DNA of 64,000 nt. Origin: Anthopleura xanthogrammica. Its lineage: Eukaryota > Cnidaria > Anthozoa > Actiniaria > Actiniidae. The notes under the pieces are model-generated. The model did no database searches and was not told the DNA's origin. It saw only the letters and a list, made by a program, of their open reading frames with translations. The stretch is from assembly GCA_964019055.1 (NCBI GenBank), contig OZ025211.1, positions 4,603,835 through 4,667,834 on the forward strand, in the 5' to 3' direction. This document shows, one piece after another, positions 11,536-23,628 of the stretch (position 1 is its first letter; every line of letters begins with the position of its first letter). Made by a program: the position numbers and the translations under genes.

Positions 11536-12476
11536 GAAAAGGACTAATACATATTGTTACAAAAAAAGTTACTACTAATTTAATTAACTTAGTAAATTTT
11601 TCCAAACAAAAAAAAAATCACTAGACAGCACTGGCAAGTTTGAGCCCTGAACTGAATGCATATAATTCCCCTCCTCCTTCTCACTCTATTATTTTATAGG
11701 ATTATAGAGAAGTCAAAATAAGTGTGAGGCTATTGGTATCTGAAAAATGTATCTGATCTCTTTCCAGACTGCCTTGTACAGTAGAATGTTGTTAGAATGG
11801 ACTGTTACAGTGTGACGCGCCTAACCATGACCGCCCAATTCATTTTTTTTACAAGTTTATATACATGAGGCATATTAGCCAGAAGAGACTACATTGTAAA
11901 ATCAATATCGCCGAGGTAAAGGTTCGAATTTTGACAATTATTTGACTTGCTCAATTATTTCAACTTGGCATGTTTTTGGTCCTTTCTGTTGCAAATAAAA
12001 ATAAAATCTTTGCTGAAAATGTACAAATTCTTTTTCACTGATTGGCTAACTTGCAAAAAATTTAATTGGGTGGCCACAGTTAAGTGTGTCGCACTTTAAC
12101 TTGACATCATGAAACAGGTCTAACTTGTTTTATTACCATTTAAACATGTTATTACCGGCAACTCTGATATAATTTACTACTATGTTTCCAATTCAGACAT
12201 GTATTTGGGAAGTAAATGTTTCATTTCCCATTTTCAATTGTATATGGATTACAAGTTACTCCATTCACAAAAACACTCCATGAAGGAAATGAATACTGTA
12301 CCTCTGTTTATATTGTGCATGCTGATCAAGACACAAGAGTTGCATAAGATTAATTAGCATCAGTCAAATATGTATGTCCTTTGCATGTATCTTCTAATGG
12401 TTTCTATATGTACCTGTATGCATGAACTCTGTCAATTCATTGGATATATGGTATTCTATTGCTGATAAACCACAAG

Positions 12477-12482
12477 TTTATT
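12477..12482 (-). terminator. Candidate poly(A) signal of the zinc transporter
   Basis: TTTATT on the + strand reads AATAAA on the - strand. It lies about 90 bases past the stop codon of the SLC30A gene. Its role is assigned by position only. Confidence 0.45.
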
Positions 12483-12569
12483 ACCCCATGGCTATTGAGT
12501 GTTAGGTACCCTCTTGACCAGCACACAGCAATGAAAACAGTGTTAAGGCAAAGCTAAATCTTTCTGACC

Positions 12570-15156
12570 TCAGACAAATGATTCATGCTGCACATTTGTT
12601 GTATCCCCATTCAACACTGGGCTTTCAGGAGAATCTGTCACAACTGTGGGAGATACTCTCTTACGCACATCGCTATCATCTGTGCAGCACTTCTGTGCAT
12701 CACAGTTATCCATCTCTCCACAAGCAAGGGCACATTCTTTCTTGGAGAGATCCTCTTCTACAAATTCTGGTTGAATTGTCGTTGAGTGGATTCCTTCATT
12801 GTGGAAGAATCTCTTGATTTCGTTTGCTATTTTCATGTAGTCATCAGGCGTTTGGCAGGTGATATGTGCCGATGCTGAAATATGGTTCAAAACAAACACA
12901 ATGATCATAAGAAAGTAGAATCAATCAATTTGTGCGTTAGGTGTGCCCTGATTTTGATCAATACAGAGGTTATTTCAGGACTCAATACAGTGTAGTCTCT
13001 TAATTCTTTCTTTTCACAATTCACCCTACTCTAAGAAGTGTGGACAGCCCTATCAAACCCTGAAACAACCTTTGGGCTGACCTACATATACTGCAAACTC
13101 ACAGATCAAATTGGAAATAAGCATGTTGGTGTTCTGAAGGGAGAAAAAAAACCCAGAGAACCCGGAAAAAAAAAAAAATTGAGACTAAACAAAGGGGCGG
13201 ATCCAGGGGCGGGGTGCAGGGGGTGCACACCCCTCTTGGAACAACTTTGTCCCCCTATTTTGAAGATACCCAATATAAAATGTTTTCTTTCTTTGATTCT
13301 GAGGGTTGCACCCCCCCCCCCCCCCCCCCCCTGGGCTGACTTTGTGCCTCTGCAACCCTCCCTGAACAAAATCCTGGATCTGCCCCTGCTGTAAGTACCA
13401 GTACATACCAATAATCTTGTCTCCTGCAAGCTGCCAGACATGGAATTCATGAACACTCAAAATACCATGCACACATTCTAGTAATCTTTCTTGAACTTCT
13501 TGGATCTTGATATGGGTTGGTACAGTTTGTAGAAGAATTAATGATGATTCCTTCATGAGTGGTATGGAGGTACGCAAGATAAGGCAAGTCATTAATATGC
13601 TCATCACAGGATCCACATAGAGAGTCCATTCACCACTGGCATATTTTATAATAAGAGCACTGACAATGACAATGACTGAGCCTAGAGCATCACCAAGAAC
13701 ATGGAGATAAACAGCTCTCATGTTAAGCTGCGCACTTGACTTCACTTGGCTTCCAGGAGGATTTCTTGCTTGCACTGTAATCATTTCATTCCTGATAGCT
13801 TCAGGAAACTCCTGGTTGCCATGTGGTAGAAAAGCTGGCATAAAGATACATTCAAAAATTGTTATAATGCATATTGGAGTAAAGATAAAGTTTAGTTTGT
13901 CTGGGGTGATCCAGGAGTCACTAAGCTACTGTATGCTTTCAGAAATATGTTTCTCATTGTTTGAGGGGCACCTACAACAAACCACTTACTTATTAATTTT
14001 TACAGAGGGATGAAAATCATAGAACCCAAAGAAAAGCCCTTGTGACAAGGGAGAGAACAACATCAAACAAACTCAAATCACATGTGCTGTAGTCAAGAAT
14101 CTAACCAACAAGCCCATGTATAAACTACACAGCAGTGATTGGGAGAGAGACAGCATCCTAGCAGTACATGCCATCCATAAATTTTTACTCAAATTACTAA
14201 GTAATTTAATTCATTTTTAAACCCAGTTTGAAGAATGTGAATGGGATTGTTATCACAACAAAATGTTTTGATGGATGTCAATCAAATGGACTATAAAGCG
14301 TAAACATGTTTACAGTCCATAAAACAAATACTCATTTTTCATATTATTCCATGAACACAGCACAAGACCTCTGGGTTTTTGGCTGCCGTCAATCAAATAT
14401 TTACTAGCTCAGACTATTGAAAATTTGATTGATGGAAGCCAAAAACCCAGATGCCTTGAATTATAGCTAATCATCTTGGGTCGCATAAGCTTATTAAATT
14501 ACATGTATATGTAAAGCACTGAAAATTCACATACCTGAACCCACAGAATCTGCATCACTGTGGATACTATCACGAGCAGTGATCAAACCATTTCCACCTT
14601 CACCAACCAGAACAAGGCCATTAATGTTGGGATCTTGAGGTTCCACACCATGACTGTGGCTATGTCCTCCTCCCCCTCCATGGCTGTGACCATGACCCCC
14701 TCCCCCATGGCTGTGCCCATGTCCATGCTGATGAAACATTGCTAGTCCTATTAGATTCACAAACAAACCAGCCGCTCCGACAATCAAAACTAAGGTTGGG
14801 TTATGGATAGACTCGATTTCTATAAGACGTTTGAACGACTCGACGAGAATCGAAAAGCAAAGTGCAATCAAAAAGACAGCATTGACCAATGCTCCGAGAA
14901 CTTCAGCTCTCTGCCAGCCGAAGGTATTTCGGTCGGTCCGTTTGCTTCGTTTGGAATATCGCAAAGCAACGAAGCCAATAATAAGGGACAATACATCTGA
15001 AAGCATATGGAAAGAATCTGCTACTAAAGCCATTGAATTTGTAATATAGCCAACAATGATTTCCACCAAGAAGAAAGACGATGTTAAACACAACATCCAG
15101 ATTACTGTCCCTGACTTGCCACAGAGTCTTTTCCTTAAAGCTGATTCTCCTGCCAT
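12570..15156 (-). CDS. SLC30A1: ZnT1-type zinc transporter (cation diffusion facilitator, SLC30A family)
   Basis: Three exons on the - strand, read 14535-15156, 13409-13834 and 12570-12874, join in phase 1/phase 1 to 450 residues. Six membrane helices are visible. The intramembrane zinc-site motif HxxxD occurs twice, as H50MLSD54 in helix 2 and H252VLGD256 in helix 5. A histidine-rich loop (GHGHSH repeats, residues about 142-168) separates helices 4 and 5. The C-terminal cytoplasmic domain ends with the GIHSTTIQPEF motif and a cysteine-rich tail (CALACGEMDNC, KCC). These are features of the ZnT1/ZnT10 branch, which exports zinc from the cytosol, mostly at the plasma membrane; ZnT1 fits best. 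A repeat element sits 20 bases beyond the exon-2 donor and creates a misleading read-through frame. The start is the first in-frame ATG before helix 1. Confidence 0.92.
13194..13388. mobile_element. Complete GGGGCGGATCCAGG element inside a zinc-transporter intron
   Basis: It starts GGGGCGGATCCAGG and ends with the near reverse complement CCTGGATCTGCCCCT, giving terminal inverted repeats of about 14 bp. It contains a run of 22 C residues at 13310-13331. It matches the truncated copy at 9917-10073 in the opposite orientation. It abuts the exon-2 donor of the SLC30A gene. Confidence 0.88.
14371..14455. repeat. Foldback element in zinc-transporter intron 1
   Basis: CTGGGTTTTTGGCTGCCGTC and the following TCAATCAAAT are mirrored by ATTTGATTGATGGAAGCC and AAAAACCCAG. 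A half copy (ATTTGATTGACGGAAGCC) recurs at about 38106-38135 downstream of a CFAP92-like exon. Confidence 0.8.
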
Positions 15157-16088
15157 GTTCTTTTTCTTTATAAAAGATTGAAGTTATAAGTAGCGATATG
15201 TCATTCGCATAAGGCTATTTTCAAGTAGTTCGTGAATTAATAGATCGTCGTCAAAAACCAGATCACTTTACTAACTCAGCTTCGAAGCAGGTTTTGAACC
15301 AAAAGCCTCTTGTTTCTTGCTTTATATGGAGGAAAATACCTACTGCTGTGTCTATTAGTCAGAATACTTCACCTAGAAATTAAGAACAAAAGAATACATG
15401 TAGTTATTGAAATAAATAAATGAAATTTTTGTCGACTCATGAGCTAGCTCACATGCCAAGTCACAAGGAATATCAGACGACTGTCACGTTACTTAGATAA
15501 TCCTTTCAACACATACTTACCTTTTAACCTAGTATTACAAGTATTATACATGATTACAACTAGTAACTGAGAAAAAGAGCTCAAACGATTAACTTTCAAC
15601 CTACCGTTCGCGTCTTCAAATTTTCATGCGAAATTGAAAATGAAAATCGAAAATGAATATTTTTTGTTCGAGTGCCATTTTCAACCAAATTTGGTCATGT
15701 TTACCAAATATGGCTCAGCCACAGGGAACCCTCTTTCACTTTCCTGTACATTTACTTCCGTTTAGGTAAATACTTTATTTTTGAGGGCAAGAAAAATGAA
15801 GAAAAATTCTTAAAATCTAACCATACATAAAATAACTCTATACACGAACAGGAAACGATCCAAGGCACCGAGTATCACGTAATACTGACCCAAGGATTTT
15901 TAGAAATATGATAGTATATGGAACTATGTTGCGCGGTCTTCCTGTGGTTGTTCTGGAAGATGGACACAGAATGGTGATGGTGGCTGAATTGATAGCCTTG
16001 ATATATTGCCAATCAGGTTGCTTTGATCTCAGAAAGACACGTGTCCTATTCAAACAAAAATCACTCCGAAGGTACCGTTAGATTCACG
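15157..16088. promoter_or_regulatory. Shared head-to-head promoter region (SLC30A and POGLUT1)
   Basis: About 930 bp separate the two divergent start codons. I saw no convincing TATA box, metal-response element (TGCRCNC) or other named site. The region is AT-rich. That it drives both genes is inferred from layout alone. Confidence 0.4.
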
Positions 16089-19000
16089 ATGGCATCAAGA
16101 TCTTTGGTCTATGTAATATTGATAATCCTTCTTCCAGACGTTGTGATTTCGTCTGACAAGAACGAAGAATCTGGTGGAAATAAAGTGGAAGATGAGGAAA
16201 AAATCGACCTAAAACACGCTAAAGATAAATACAAGTTGAAAGGTAGAAACGCAGGCTCCAAATTACCAAGATCTTACTTATCTTTTATAGAAAGATTTCT
16301 TTGTAAAACATGGAGAACACACGATTCAAGTTCCCCAAACATTTTGTAACCACAGCTAACCCAGTCTGAGTATAATGTACATTAATACACTTTAATATTG
16401 ATATACAGATTTGCAGTATTCGTAAAGTTTGAAAGATTTCTTGGGAAAAAAGTGTGACTAAAATTTATGAACTTATCTAAATATTGTACCATGCAGTCAA
16501 AGCTTGTGATTGGTTGCTAACATTTTGCCTTTGTATTGGTTCAGAGAAGGAAGCCATTTCAGTGTCATACTTTTTTTTCTTTCATTGAAAAATTGAAAAT
16601 TTTTAATTCATGTTTTTTTTTTTGTACTTCACCTTAGCTTCTTGGGAAGGTTTCCTTAGCAACATTAATGATGCTGTTAGCAAGTATGAAGATTGCTCTA
16701 ATAAATTCTGTGGTTGCTATAGAGATGTCATTGACAATGATTTGCGACTTTGGAGTGATAAAGGTGGCATAACCAAAACTATGTTTGATAATGCCAAAGG
16801 CCGTGGAACTCATTACCAGATCATTAATCACAAGCTTTATAGAGAGAAGGAGTGCATGTTTCTGTTCAGGTAAGAACAAGACACACAGGGACCCCACTCT
16901 TCCCTCCCTTGCTTCCCCACCCACCCCACCCCCTCCCCCACTCACACGCACACTTTTAAATGCACTCTGCCATCTGGCTTGTATTTTAATTGATAGGTGC
17001 AAAGGAGTAGAACATTTTCTATTGGAAATTATCGATAAACTACCAGAAATGGAGATGATAATTAATGTCCGTGACTGGCCGCAGGTTAGTGGTTATTGAT
17101 TTCTGTTAAAACTTAATAATTATTGCACTGCATGATCTAGGTTTACTACCCCTTGTCTTTGTTATTTGGGCATGGTCTTAAAATATCTTTGAGAAGAAGG
17201 TGCTACCTTAATGCTCCACAAATACCTGCAATGGTTAGACCTTCAGTGTGGCTCACATGACCACATTATAAAATTTTAGAGATTTTAAACAAAGAGGTCC
17301 AGAAGTTTATCAGTGCAATAATAGTTGTGACTGATAAGTGTCACCCTATCTACATAAAGTCAATCACTTGAATATATCCTGAGATAACCCCTGAACAAAG
17401 TGAAAATAAACTGATAATGAAAATTCCATCATATAAAAGTGAAACACAGATTAACGGATTAGATTAACGAATATAATAGATTAACATTTGTATGTTCGTA
17501 ATTCCCTAATCTTAAAAGTCTAAATCAATTTGGTAGATGTTATTAATTTCATTTTAGTCACCCGTCTGGAATGAACCACTCCCAGTATTTTCATTTAGCA
17601 AGGTGAGATATATCTGTGTGATTCCTTCTGTTAAAGGGTGTCCACTTAATAAGGGGTCCTCCTAATAAATAGAGGTAATGAAATGCTGTACTTTTATACA
17701 TTTTTCCACCTGAGACAAAATACTATATATAGCCTTTTCTTTAGTAGCATTTAAGTGGATCGATTCCACAATGCAATGCATCATGGGACACCTGTGGGGA
17801 CCCTAGAGACCATATATGCTAATTCATTGTGATAAACTTTGAGGCACTCAAGCTCATAGCTTTGAACTTTGTTAGGAATGAAAATAAAATATTGATTAAT
17901 TTTATAAATATATAAACTACATAATTATAATTTTGACTGTTTGATTCTATTTATATTAATATCTCTTAAAAGACGAGCAATGAAGTAGACATCATGTACC
18001 CAGCCTGGACATTCTGGGAGGGAGGACCAGCAGTCTGGCCAATATACCCAACAGGGTTAGGCAGATGGGATTTGATGAGGGAGGCTTTAATCAAGTGAGT
18101 ATAGACTGATGTTCTAGTAGACACATAACCATGTCAAAGCTATACTATAGTATAGGAACAATCATTTTCTCCCTCACATATGCACATAACCATAATTTAA
18201 TTATATCCCATATCATTATCTCATCAGAAAGTCAGATGAATGGCCATGGGGAAAGAAAATGCCAAAAGCTTTCTTCAGGGGATCAAGGTATTGACATTTG
18301 TCTGAATTAATTGTCATGATGTTGATATAAGGCTTTCAGTCAAAATGGCTCAAGCGTACCCCCGTAGGTTCCGTTAATGATTTCATTATTCGAATATTGA
18401 GTTGATTATTCACTCTGCGTTTTCATTAAAAAACCGGAAGACTCCAAAATTCGCCTTCATTTCACAGTAAAATTCTAAGGGATGGCCTTTCTGGGGAGTT
18501 TTCAACCTTGGCATATGGCAATTGTTGAAGAATCCAATCAAAACTCAAGTAGATAATTTATTTTCAAGTTTGGAGTCAGAGTGAATAATGAACTCAATAA
18601 TCGAATAATGAATTCATTAATGGTTCAGGGGTACGCTTGAGCTGTTTTGACTGAAAGCCAAATAGATGTATCAAACAAACCTGCTAGATATCAATTAATA
18701 TAATCTGAGATGTCGAAATGGCCAACAGATGTATTGAATGTTCTATGCCTTATCACCAGAGAAATAACCATTGTCAATCTATTTGTATACCAAATGTAAA
18801 AAAATCCTCTGTTCATTGTTTTTAGGACAAGTCCTGAAAGAGACCCTTTAGTTTTACTATCAAGAGAACATCCAGACATGGCTGATGCAAAGTATACTAA
18901 AAATCAAGCTTGGAAATCTGATGCAGTAAGTCTAAGTATATACGGAGCTTCATTGGCAGTTCAAGCCAGTTCCAACTCTTTATCAACATTCATCTATTGA

Positions 19001-22000
19001 CTGTAGATGGATTTCTTTAACTATCATTTTGAATGCATGAGGGCTAGGATGGAGTATGTAATACATACTCCATCCTAGCCCTCATGCATTCAAAATGATA
19101 GTTAAAGAAATCCATACTGTATGATGTTATGTTCTGTACATATGTTTTTAGCATCACTATTATTGTTGGGCAGCATTCAGAAAGAAAAGAGTAGATTTTC
19201 AAGACTTACTAATGGATGCATAAACGTGAATAAATGGATGAACAGAATTTTTTTTTTTTAAATAACAGAATTTGTGAAGAGAATAGAATAAATGAATGAA
19301 TACAAGAAGTGAACGAACAGAATGAATATATGAATGGAATGAATGAACAGAATGAGTAAATGAATGAATTTCATTATACAGTGGAACAATTAAGTGAATG
19401 ACAAAATGAATGGTTAAAATTTTAACGTCAAATGGATGATTGAGGGTGTGTGAATTGGTAAACTACCTTAGGTATTTTCCTTTCCATTCCTTGTATTTTT
19501 TGGTGATTTAGATTTTTACACTACTGTATTTCATTGTGCAATAGGATACATTATATGAACCACCAGCAAAAGAGGTCCCACTAGAAGATCACTGCCAATA
19601 CAAGTAAGATTTTCAAACCCCTTATGCATTTTACATCTGGCAAGGGGGATTGGGTTGTGAATTAAATAAACAGATAAAAACTCTCATCCATCCGTGACTT
19701 TTCACACTCATAAGAAATCTGCTCTATTGAGCACCTTAACTGAATGATAGAAAAGAATAGACCTTCACCCTATCATTGGTTGTGAACAAGGGGAAGGTGA
19801 GGGTGAGGAACTTTGTGAGATGTACAGAGTTTGAGTACAGAGAGAGAGAGAGAGAGAGAGAGGAAAGAAGAAGAAAAATCCTAGTTCCCGTTTATTACTG
19901 AGTTCTACTGCATTTTCATGTTGTTCCAAATGATCATCTCTTTTCCAGATACTTGTTCAATTTTCGAGGTGTAGCTGCTAGTTTCCGTTACAAGCACTTA
20001 TTCTTGTGCAAATCACTAGTATTCCATGTGGGTGATGAGTGGCAAGAATTCTTTTATAAAGCACTCAAACCTTGGGTCCATTATATACCAGTCAAGACAG
20101 ATCTATCAGATGCAAGGTAAGGCTCTTGTGAGATAGACTTTTTCGGCTTGGGCGAAATCTTTTACCATTTCAGACTGTGTCATTCTCTTCAGAATATTAT
20201 AAGATGCTTTGCTTGAGTTGCATCCATATCATGGGTCTTCTCGTGCGCAACCGAAAGAAATGGTACTCGAGAAAACATTACGCCCAAGCCGAAAAGGTCT
20301 ATTGGTCGTTCTGGTTTTAGGAGGAAGATGTGCAGGAAACCCAAACTTGAGCCAGCAGTGTGAATATCTCATTGTACTATTAGTTCTTACGAAAGATATA
20401 CACCTACTTGCAAGAACGTTGTCATACAACATTTGAGCATTTGTAGTTTAGTGGATTAGGAATAAATTAAAAGTACAAAAGAAGATCATTGAAGCAGAAC
20501 TCTTTCTTTTGTACTTTTAACTTATTCCTAATCTTGAAACTACAAATGTTCAAATGTTGTATGACAACGTTTTTGCAAGTAGGTGTATACCAAAGAAATA
20601 CCAGTAGTCAGTCTCTCCTAAAGAGTTCGTTCATGCATTTGAGATGCCGTCTAATTTTTCGAAAACAAGTTTGCAGATCAACAGAGAAGCTTACTATACC
20701 CATGCACGCTTCAAATTCCGAGTGTCCGACCTTCAAATTCGGTGGCTGTTTTTAGTTTTCATCAAAACTCAAGGCATGCTTAATTAATAAACGTATGATA
20801 ATGTAGGAAATATTTAAAAGTAGGTCTCAGAAACTGTAGATTTGATTTGTTCAATAAGGAAACTCACCTCAGAAACTGATGTCCTGATCTCTCATTCTAG
20901 CAAATCATGATCTATTTACGGGAAATCGACTGAGCTTCTTCTTTTAAACTGAAAGATACCCAAAGTGCATTGAACAGTCTCACGCATGACGTAATTAATT
21001 TAAACGTTGATGACCCAGAGTTATGTCAAACAAAAGATAAGAAAATACCAAACAAGAATAACAGGAACCACACGAAGGATGTTTAGAATAAAACAAAGCT
21101 ATGCAGTCTTAGAATCACTTTTCACTTGATTGATATGTCCGGTTATGCTGAAACCGAAAGTCTATGATGACGGTTGGGTTTCGAAAGGATTGAGGTATTT
21201 AGTCAACAAAGATTAGTTTATCTGATGGCCACTGTTCAAGAGTTACGAAACTAGCCACACCAAAAGTGGTAGAGGTTCCCTCCTGCGGTGCACATTTCCC
21301 CCCGAGCCCTCTTAAGCAAATACCCTCCCGAGCCTCCCCCTCTTCCCACCACACGCACATACCACACACAAGATGCTAAACTGTTATTGTTGATCCATAC
21401 ATTTTACGGTTATAAAAGGCTCTCTGCAAAGGCATTGAAGCAAGAATCAAATTTAAAATATGGAAATGTATTTTTCGCTTTTCAGGGATCTCATAGAGTT
21501 TACGTTAGCAAATGACGAGGTTGCGCAACAGATTGCCGAAAGGTAAGACTTATAGTTTATTATGTTACACGGGGTAATTCACAGCGCTTATTCGATCTTC
21601 TTAAAAATTAACGTCACACGAGTTGAGAGCAACTATAGTTCGAAATCAACGGGCCACGCCCTGAGGAAGCCGATAATATTTTCCGCGAGGCGCACGCAAA
21701 AATGTTGCGATTCAACTTGTGTAACAGCTTTATGCTGTTAAGAAAGTTGTTCTTATTTGGAAGCTAACAAAACAAACTTGAGGATGGAAAAGACAGGAAG
21801 CTTGGATCTTTTCGCTTAGTATGTTTGTGCGACCTCTTTTTTATGATTTTCAATCATTTACTAAGTCACCCTAGAAAACGTGCCGCATTTAGAGCTCTTG
21901 TCTGTATCGCACAGAAATGAAAAAAACATCCAAACTCTCAAAAGACTTCTGTCAAAATAAAATGGAAAGAAGATAGAAATAGGAAACACATTTTAATTAT

Positions 22001-22183
22001 TCCTGTAGTTACGGTATTCTGCCAATATATCTTTTCAGGGGATACACCTTCATAAAAGATCACTTGAGGATGCCAGATATACGGTGTTACTGGAAAAGAC
22101 TACTGAAGACGTATGCCAAACTGTTGAAATGGAAACCAGTCAGGAACAATGACTTAATCATGATCACTGGAAATGAGAGCTGA
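16089..22183 (+). CDS. POGLUT1: Protein O-glucosyltransferase 1 (POGLUT1 / Rumi)
   Basis: Eleven exons splice cleanly: 16089-16242, 16638-16869, 16997-17084, 17558-17602, 17973-18094, 18228-18287, 18826-18925, 19545-19603, 19949-20116, 21486-21542 and 22039-22183, giving 409 residues. The start gives a good signal peptide ([15 protein letters not shown]); an in-frame ATG at 16023 would bury it. The CAP10/GT90 fold is recognisable throughout: [13 protein letters not shown] (residues 152-158, its Asp being the reported catalytic base in human POGLUT1), [55 protein letters not shown] and HYIPVKTDL. The enzyme adds glucose to serine in C-x-S-x-P-C of EGF repeats in the ER, which is needed for Notch signalling. 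Oddity: the C terminus (MITGNES) lacks the KTEL/KDEL-type retention signal of vertebrate and fly enzymes. Confidence 0.96.
18331..18660. repeat. Inverted-repeat element with about 80-bp arms in POGLUT1 intron 6
   Basis: GGCTTTCAGTCAAAATGGCT and AAGCGTACCCC on the left are mirrored by GGGGTACGCTTGAGCTGTTT and TGACTGAAAGCC on the right. Inner blocks TTCATTATTCGAATATTGAG and CTCAATAATCGAATAATGAA also pair. It resembles a MITE or foldback element and lies between exons 6 and 7. Confidence 0.85.
19007..19115. repeat. Perfect palindrome, 54-bp arms, 1-base centre
   Basis: The left arm 19007-19060 and right arm 19062-19115 are exact reverse complements over all 54 positions, with a single A at 19061 between them. 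The centre reads GGAGTATGTAATACATACTC. It lies in POGLUT1 intron 7. No terminal repeats or internal features are seen. Confidence 0.95.
20132..20303. mobile_element. MITE-like element, family A copy 2
   Basis: The ends ATAGACTTTTTCGGCTTGGG and CCCAAGCCGAAAAGGTCTAT form terminal inverted repeats of about 20 bp. The inner CATTTCAGAC and GTGTCATTCTCTTCAGAATA blocks match copy 1. It begins 16 bases beyond the exon-9 donor of POGLUT1. Confidence 0.88.
20390..20600. repeat. Foldback element in POGLUT1 intron 9
   Basis: Arms of about 88 bp run from TATACACCTACTTGCAAGAA to its near reverse complement TTTTTGCAAGTAGGTGTATA. A short loop around GATCATTGAAGCAGAACTC separates them. Mismatches are few. 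Confidence 0.9.
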
Positions 22184-23628
22184 AACCTAAACCCTCTGGG
22201 TTCGTACATTTATGCGAAGTATTATGCTAAGCTGTGACGAGCTAGTAAGATAAAGGACTTGGAGGATCACTGCAAATGAGACCAGAAATCCAACACCAGG
22301 TCTAGGGTTTGCAATTTTCTTTGAAACTTTTTGAATTTTGTTGGTTTTTGGTAGCAGCTAGTCCAGAGCTGGACCCACTTTTAACTATGCGCGCGCGGCG
22401 AAGACGAAACGAGTTGTGAAGAGACAGGCAAGTTATTCTCTGTATTTTGTGCGCGCGCTATTCAGTCTCCTTTTTTGGCGATATAAATTTTAATTTAAAT
22501 AAGTTAGTGCGAAGAGTGGGTCCTGTTCTGGACTAGGTATTAACATGCACGCACGCGTCAAATTTTTACACAGAAGCTTCTTCTCAATAAGCAGAATGCC
22601 TTTCAAAAACAATTTTTACTTCAAGAATGTAAATTGTGCACCAACATTCGCCATTTTCCCAATCATTTTTCAATAAAAGACATGATCTTTTTACCTAAAT
22701 TACTGTCTCAAGTTTTTGATTTGGGGGGGGGGGGGGGGGGAGAGTTAATTAGAATGGAAGGAAAACGTTATTAGGCCTGGGTGGCACCTTTGCTGCAATA
22801 CTCAGTACTGCTTAACGGTGGGCAAATCCATAAATTTGAGTCTCAAGAAAAGCTAGGTCTGTAAGTGTTGTGGCCATTAGGTATTTAACTCTTGCTGGGA
22901 ATCGCTTCAAGGGGTCTATTTTGTACTTCAAAATGTAGGTGTGCCTCATCGCCTTGTAAGTTTCCCTTTCTAACAGTTGCAACCCTGCTTAATAGAAACC
23001 TAAAAAGATACACCTCTCGGACCCATTCTGCAACAAAACAAAATTTAAAAAAAAAAAAAGAAAAAAAAAATTAATAGATTGGTGCAGTGTTTTCCATTCA
23101 TTTTGGTCCCTGCAACCTTCCCACATTTGTATCAGTTATGAGAAATGTAAAATTGCATGCATGTATGTAGTATTTGTGTCTAGAGTGAACTTCCCGACGT
23201 AAATCCTAGGACCCCTGAAACAAATAACTGACTATGACACAAGAAACATCAAATAAGGATTGAAAAAAATTAAATTATGGATATATATTTTTGCTATAGA
23301 CGTAAAGAGACCGTCCAAAAGTTACGAAAGGACAATACTTTCGGTCAGTAAAGCTGGATACCTTTTATGCGCACCCATTTCTCTACCAAAATGGGTCCTG
23401 TACTCGATTTATATACATAAAACATACACCAAGAAATAATAATGGATGTACAAAATACCGTGTTGTTGGAGGAAACGATCCGCGCAGATCGCAAATCGAT
23501 AATAATAGCAAGCTTGTGATTCTTGTTTGCTTTTTTACCATTTATCTTTCGATCAAGCGCAGCAAAAACTTTGCACTTTGTACAAGTCGGTTAAAAACGC
23601 CATCAATGATGGAGGAGTCCGCAGAGTT
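22184..23628. other. 3' UTR and convergent intergenic region, POGLUT1 / LRGUK
   Basis: A likely POGLUT1 poly(A) signal AATAAA lies at 22672-22677. A run of about 19 G lies at 22723-22741 and an A-rich tract at 23041-23073. I found no gene or convincing exon. Confidence 0.55.

Larger units (their letters stand above)
9259..12476. other. Intergenic spacer without a recognisable gene
   Basis: This spacer lies between two convergent genes and is AT-rich. It contains the insertion-like elements listed separately (9917-10073, 10358-10529, 10860-11060, 11418-11535). I found no ORF with coding character and no spliceable exons. Confidence 0.7.

Noticed and set aside
13185..13408. Extension of zinc-transporter exon 2 into a Gly/Pro/Cys-rich C terminus
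   Set aside because: This is read-through into an intronic repeat element. Splicing at 13409 to the exon ending at 12874 restores the conserved ZnT C-terminal domain.
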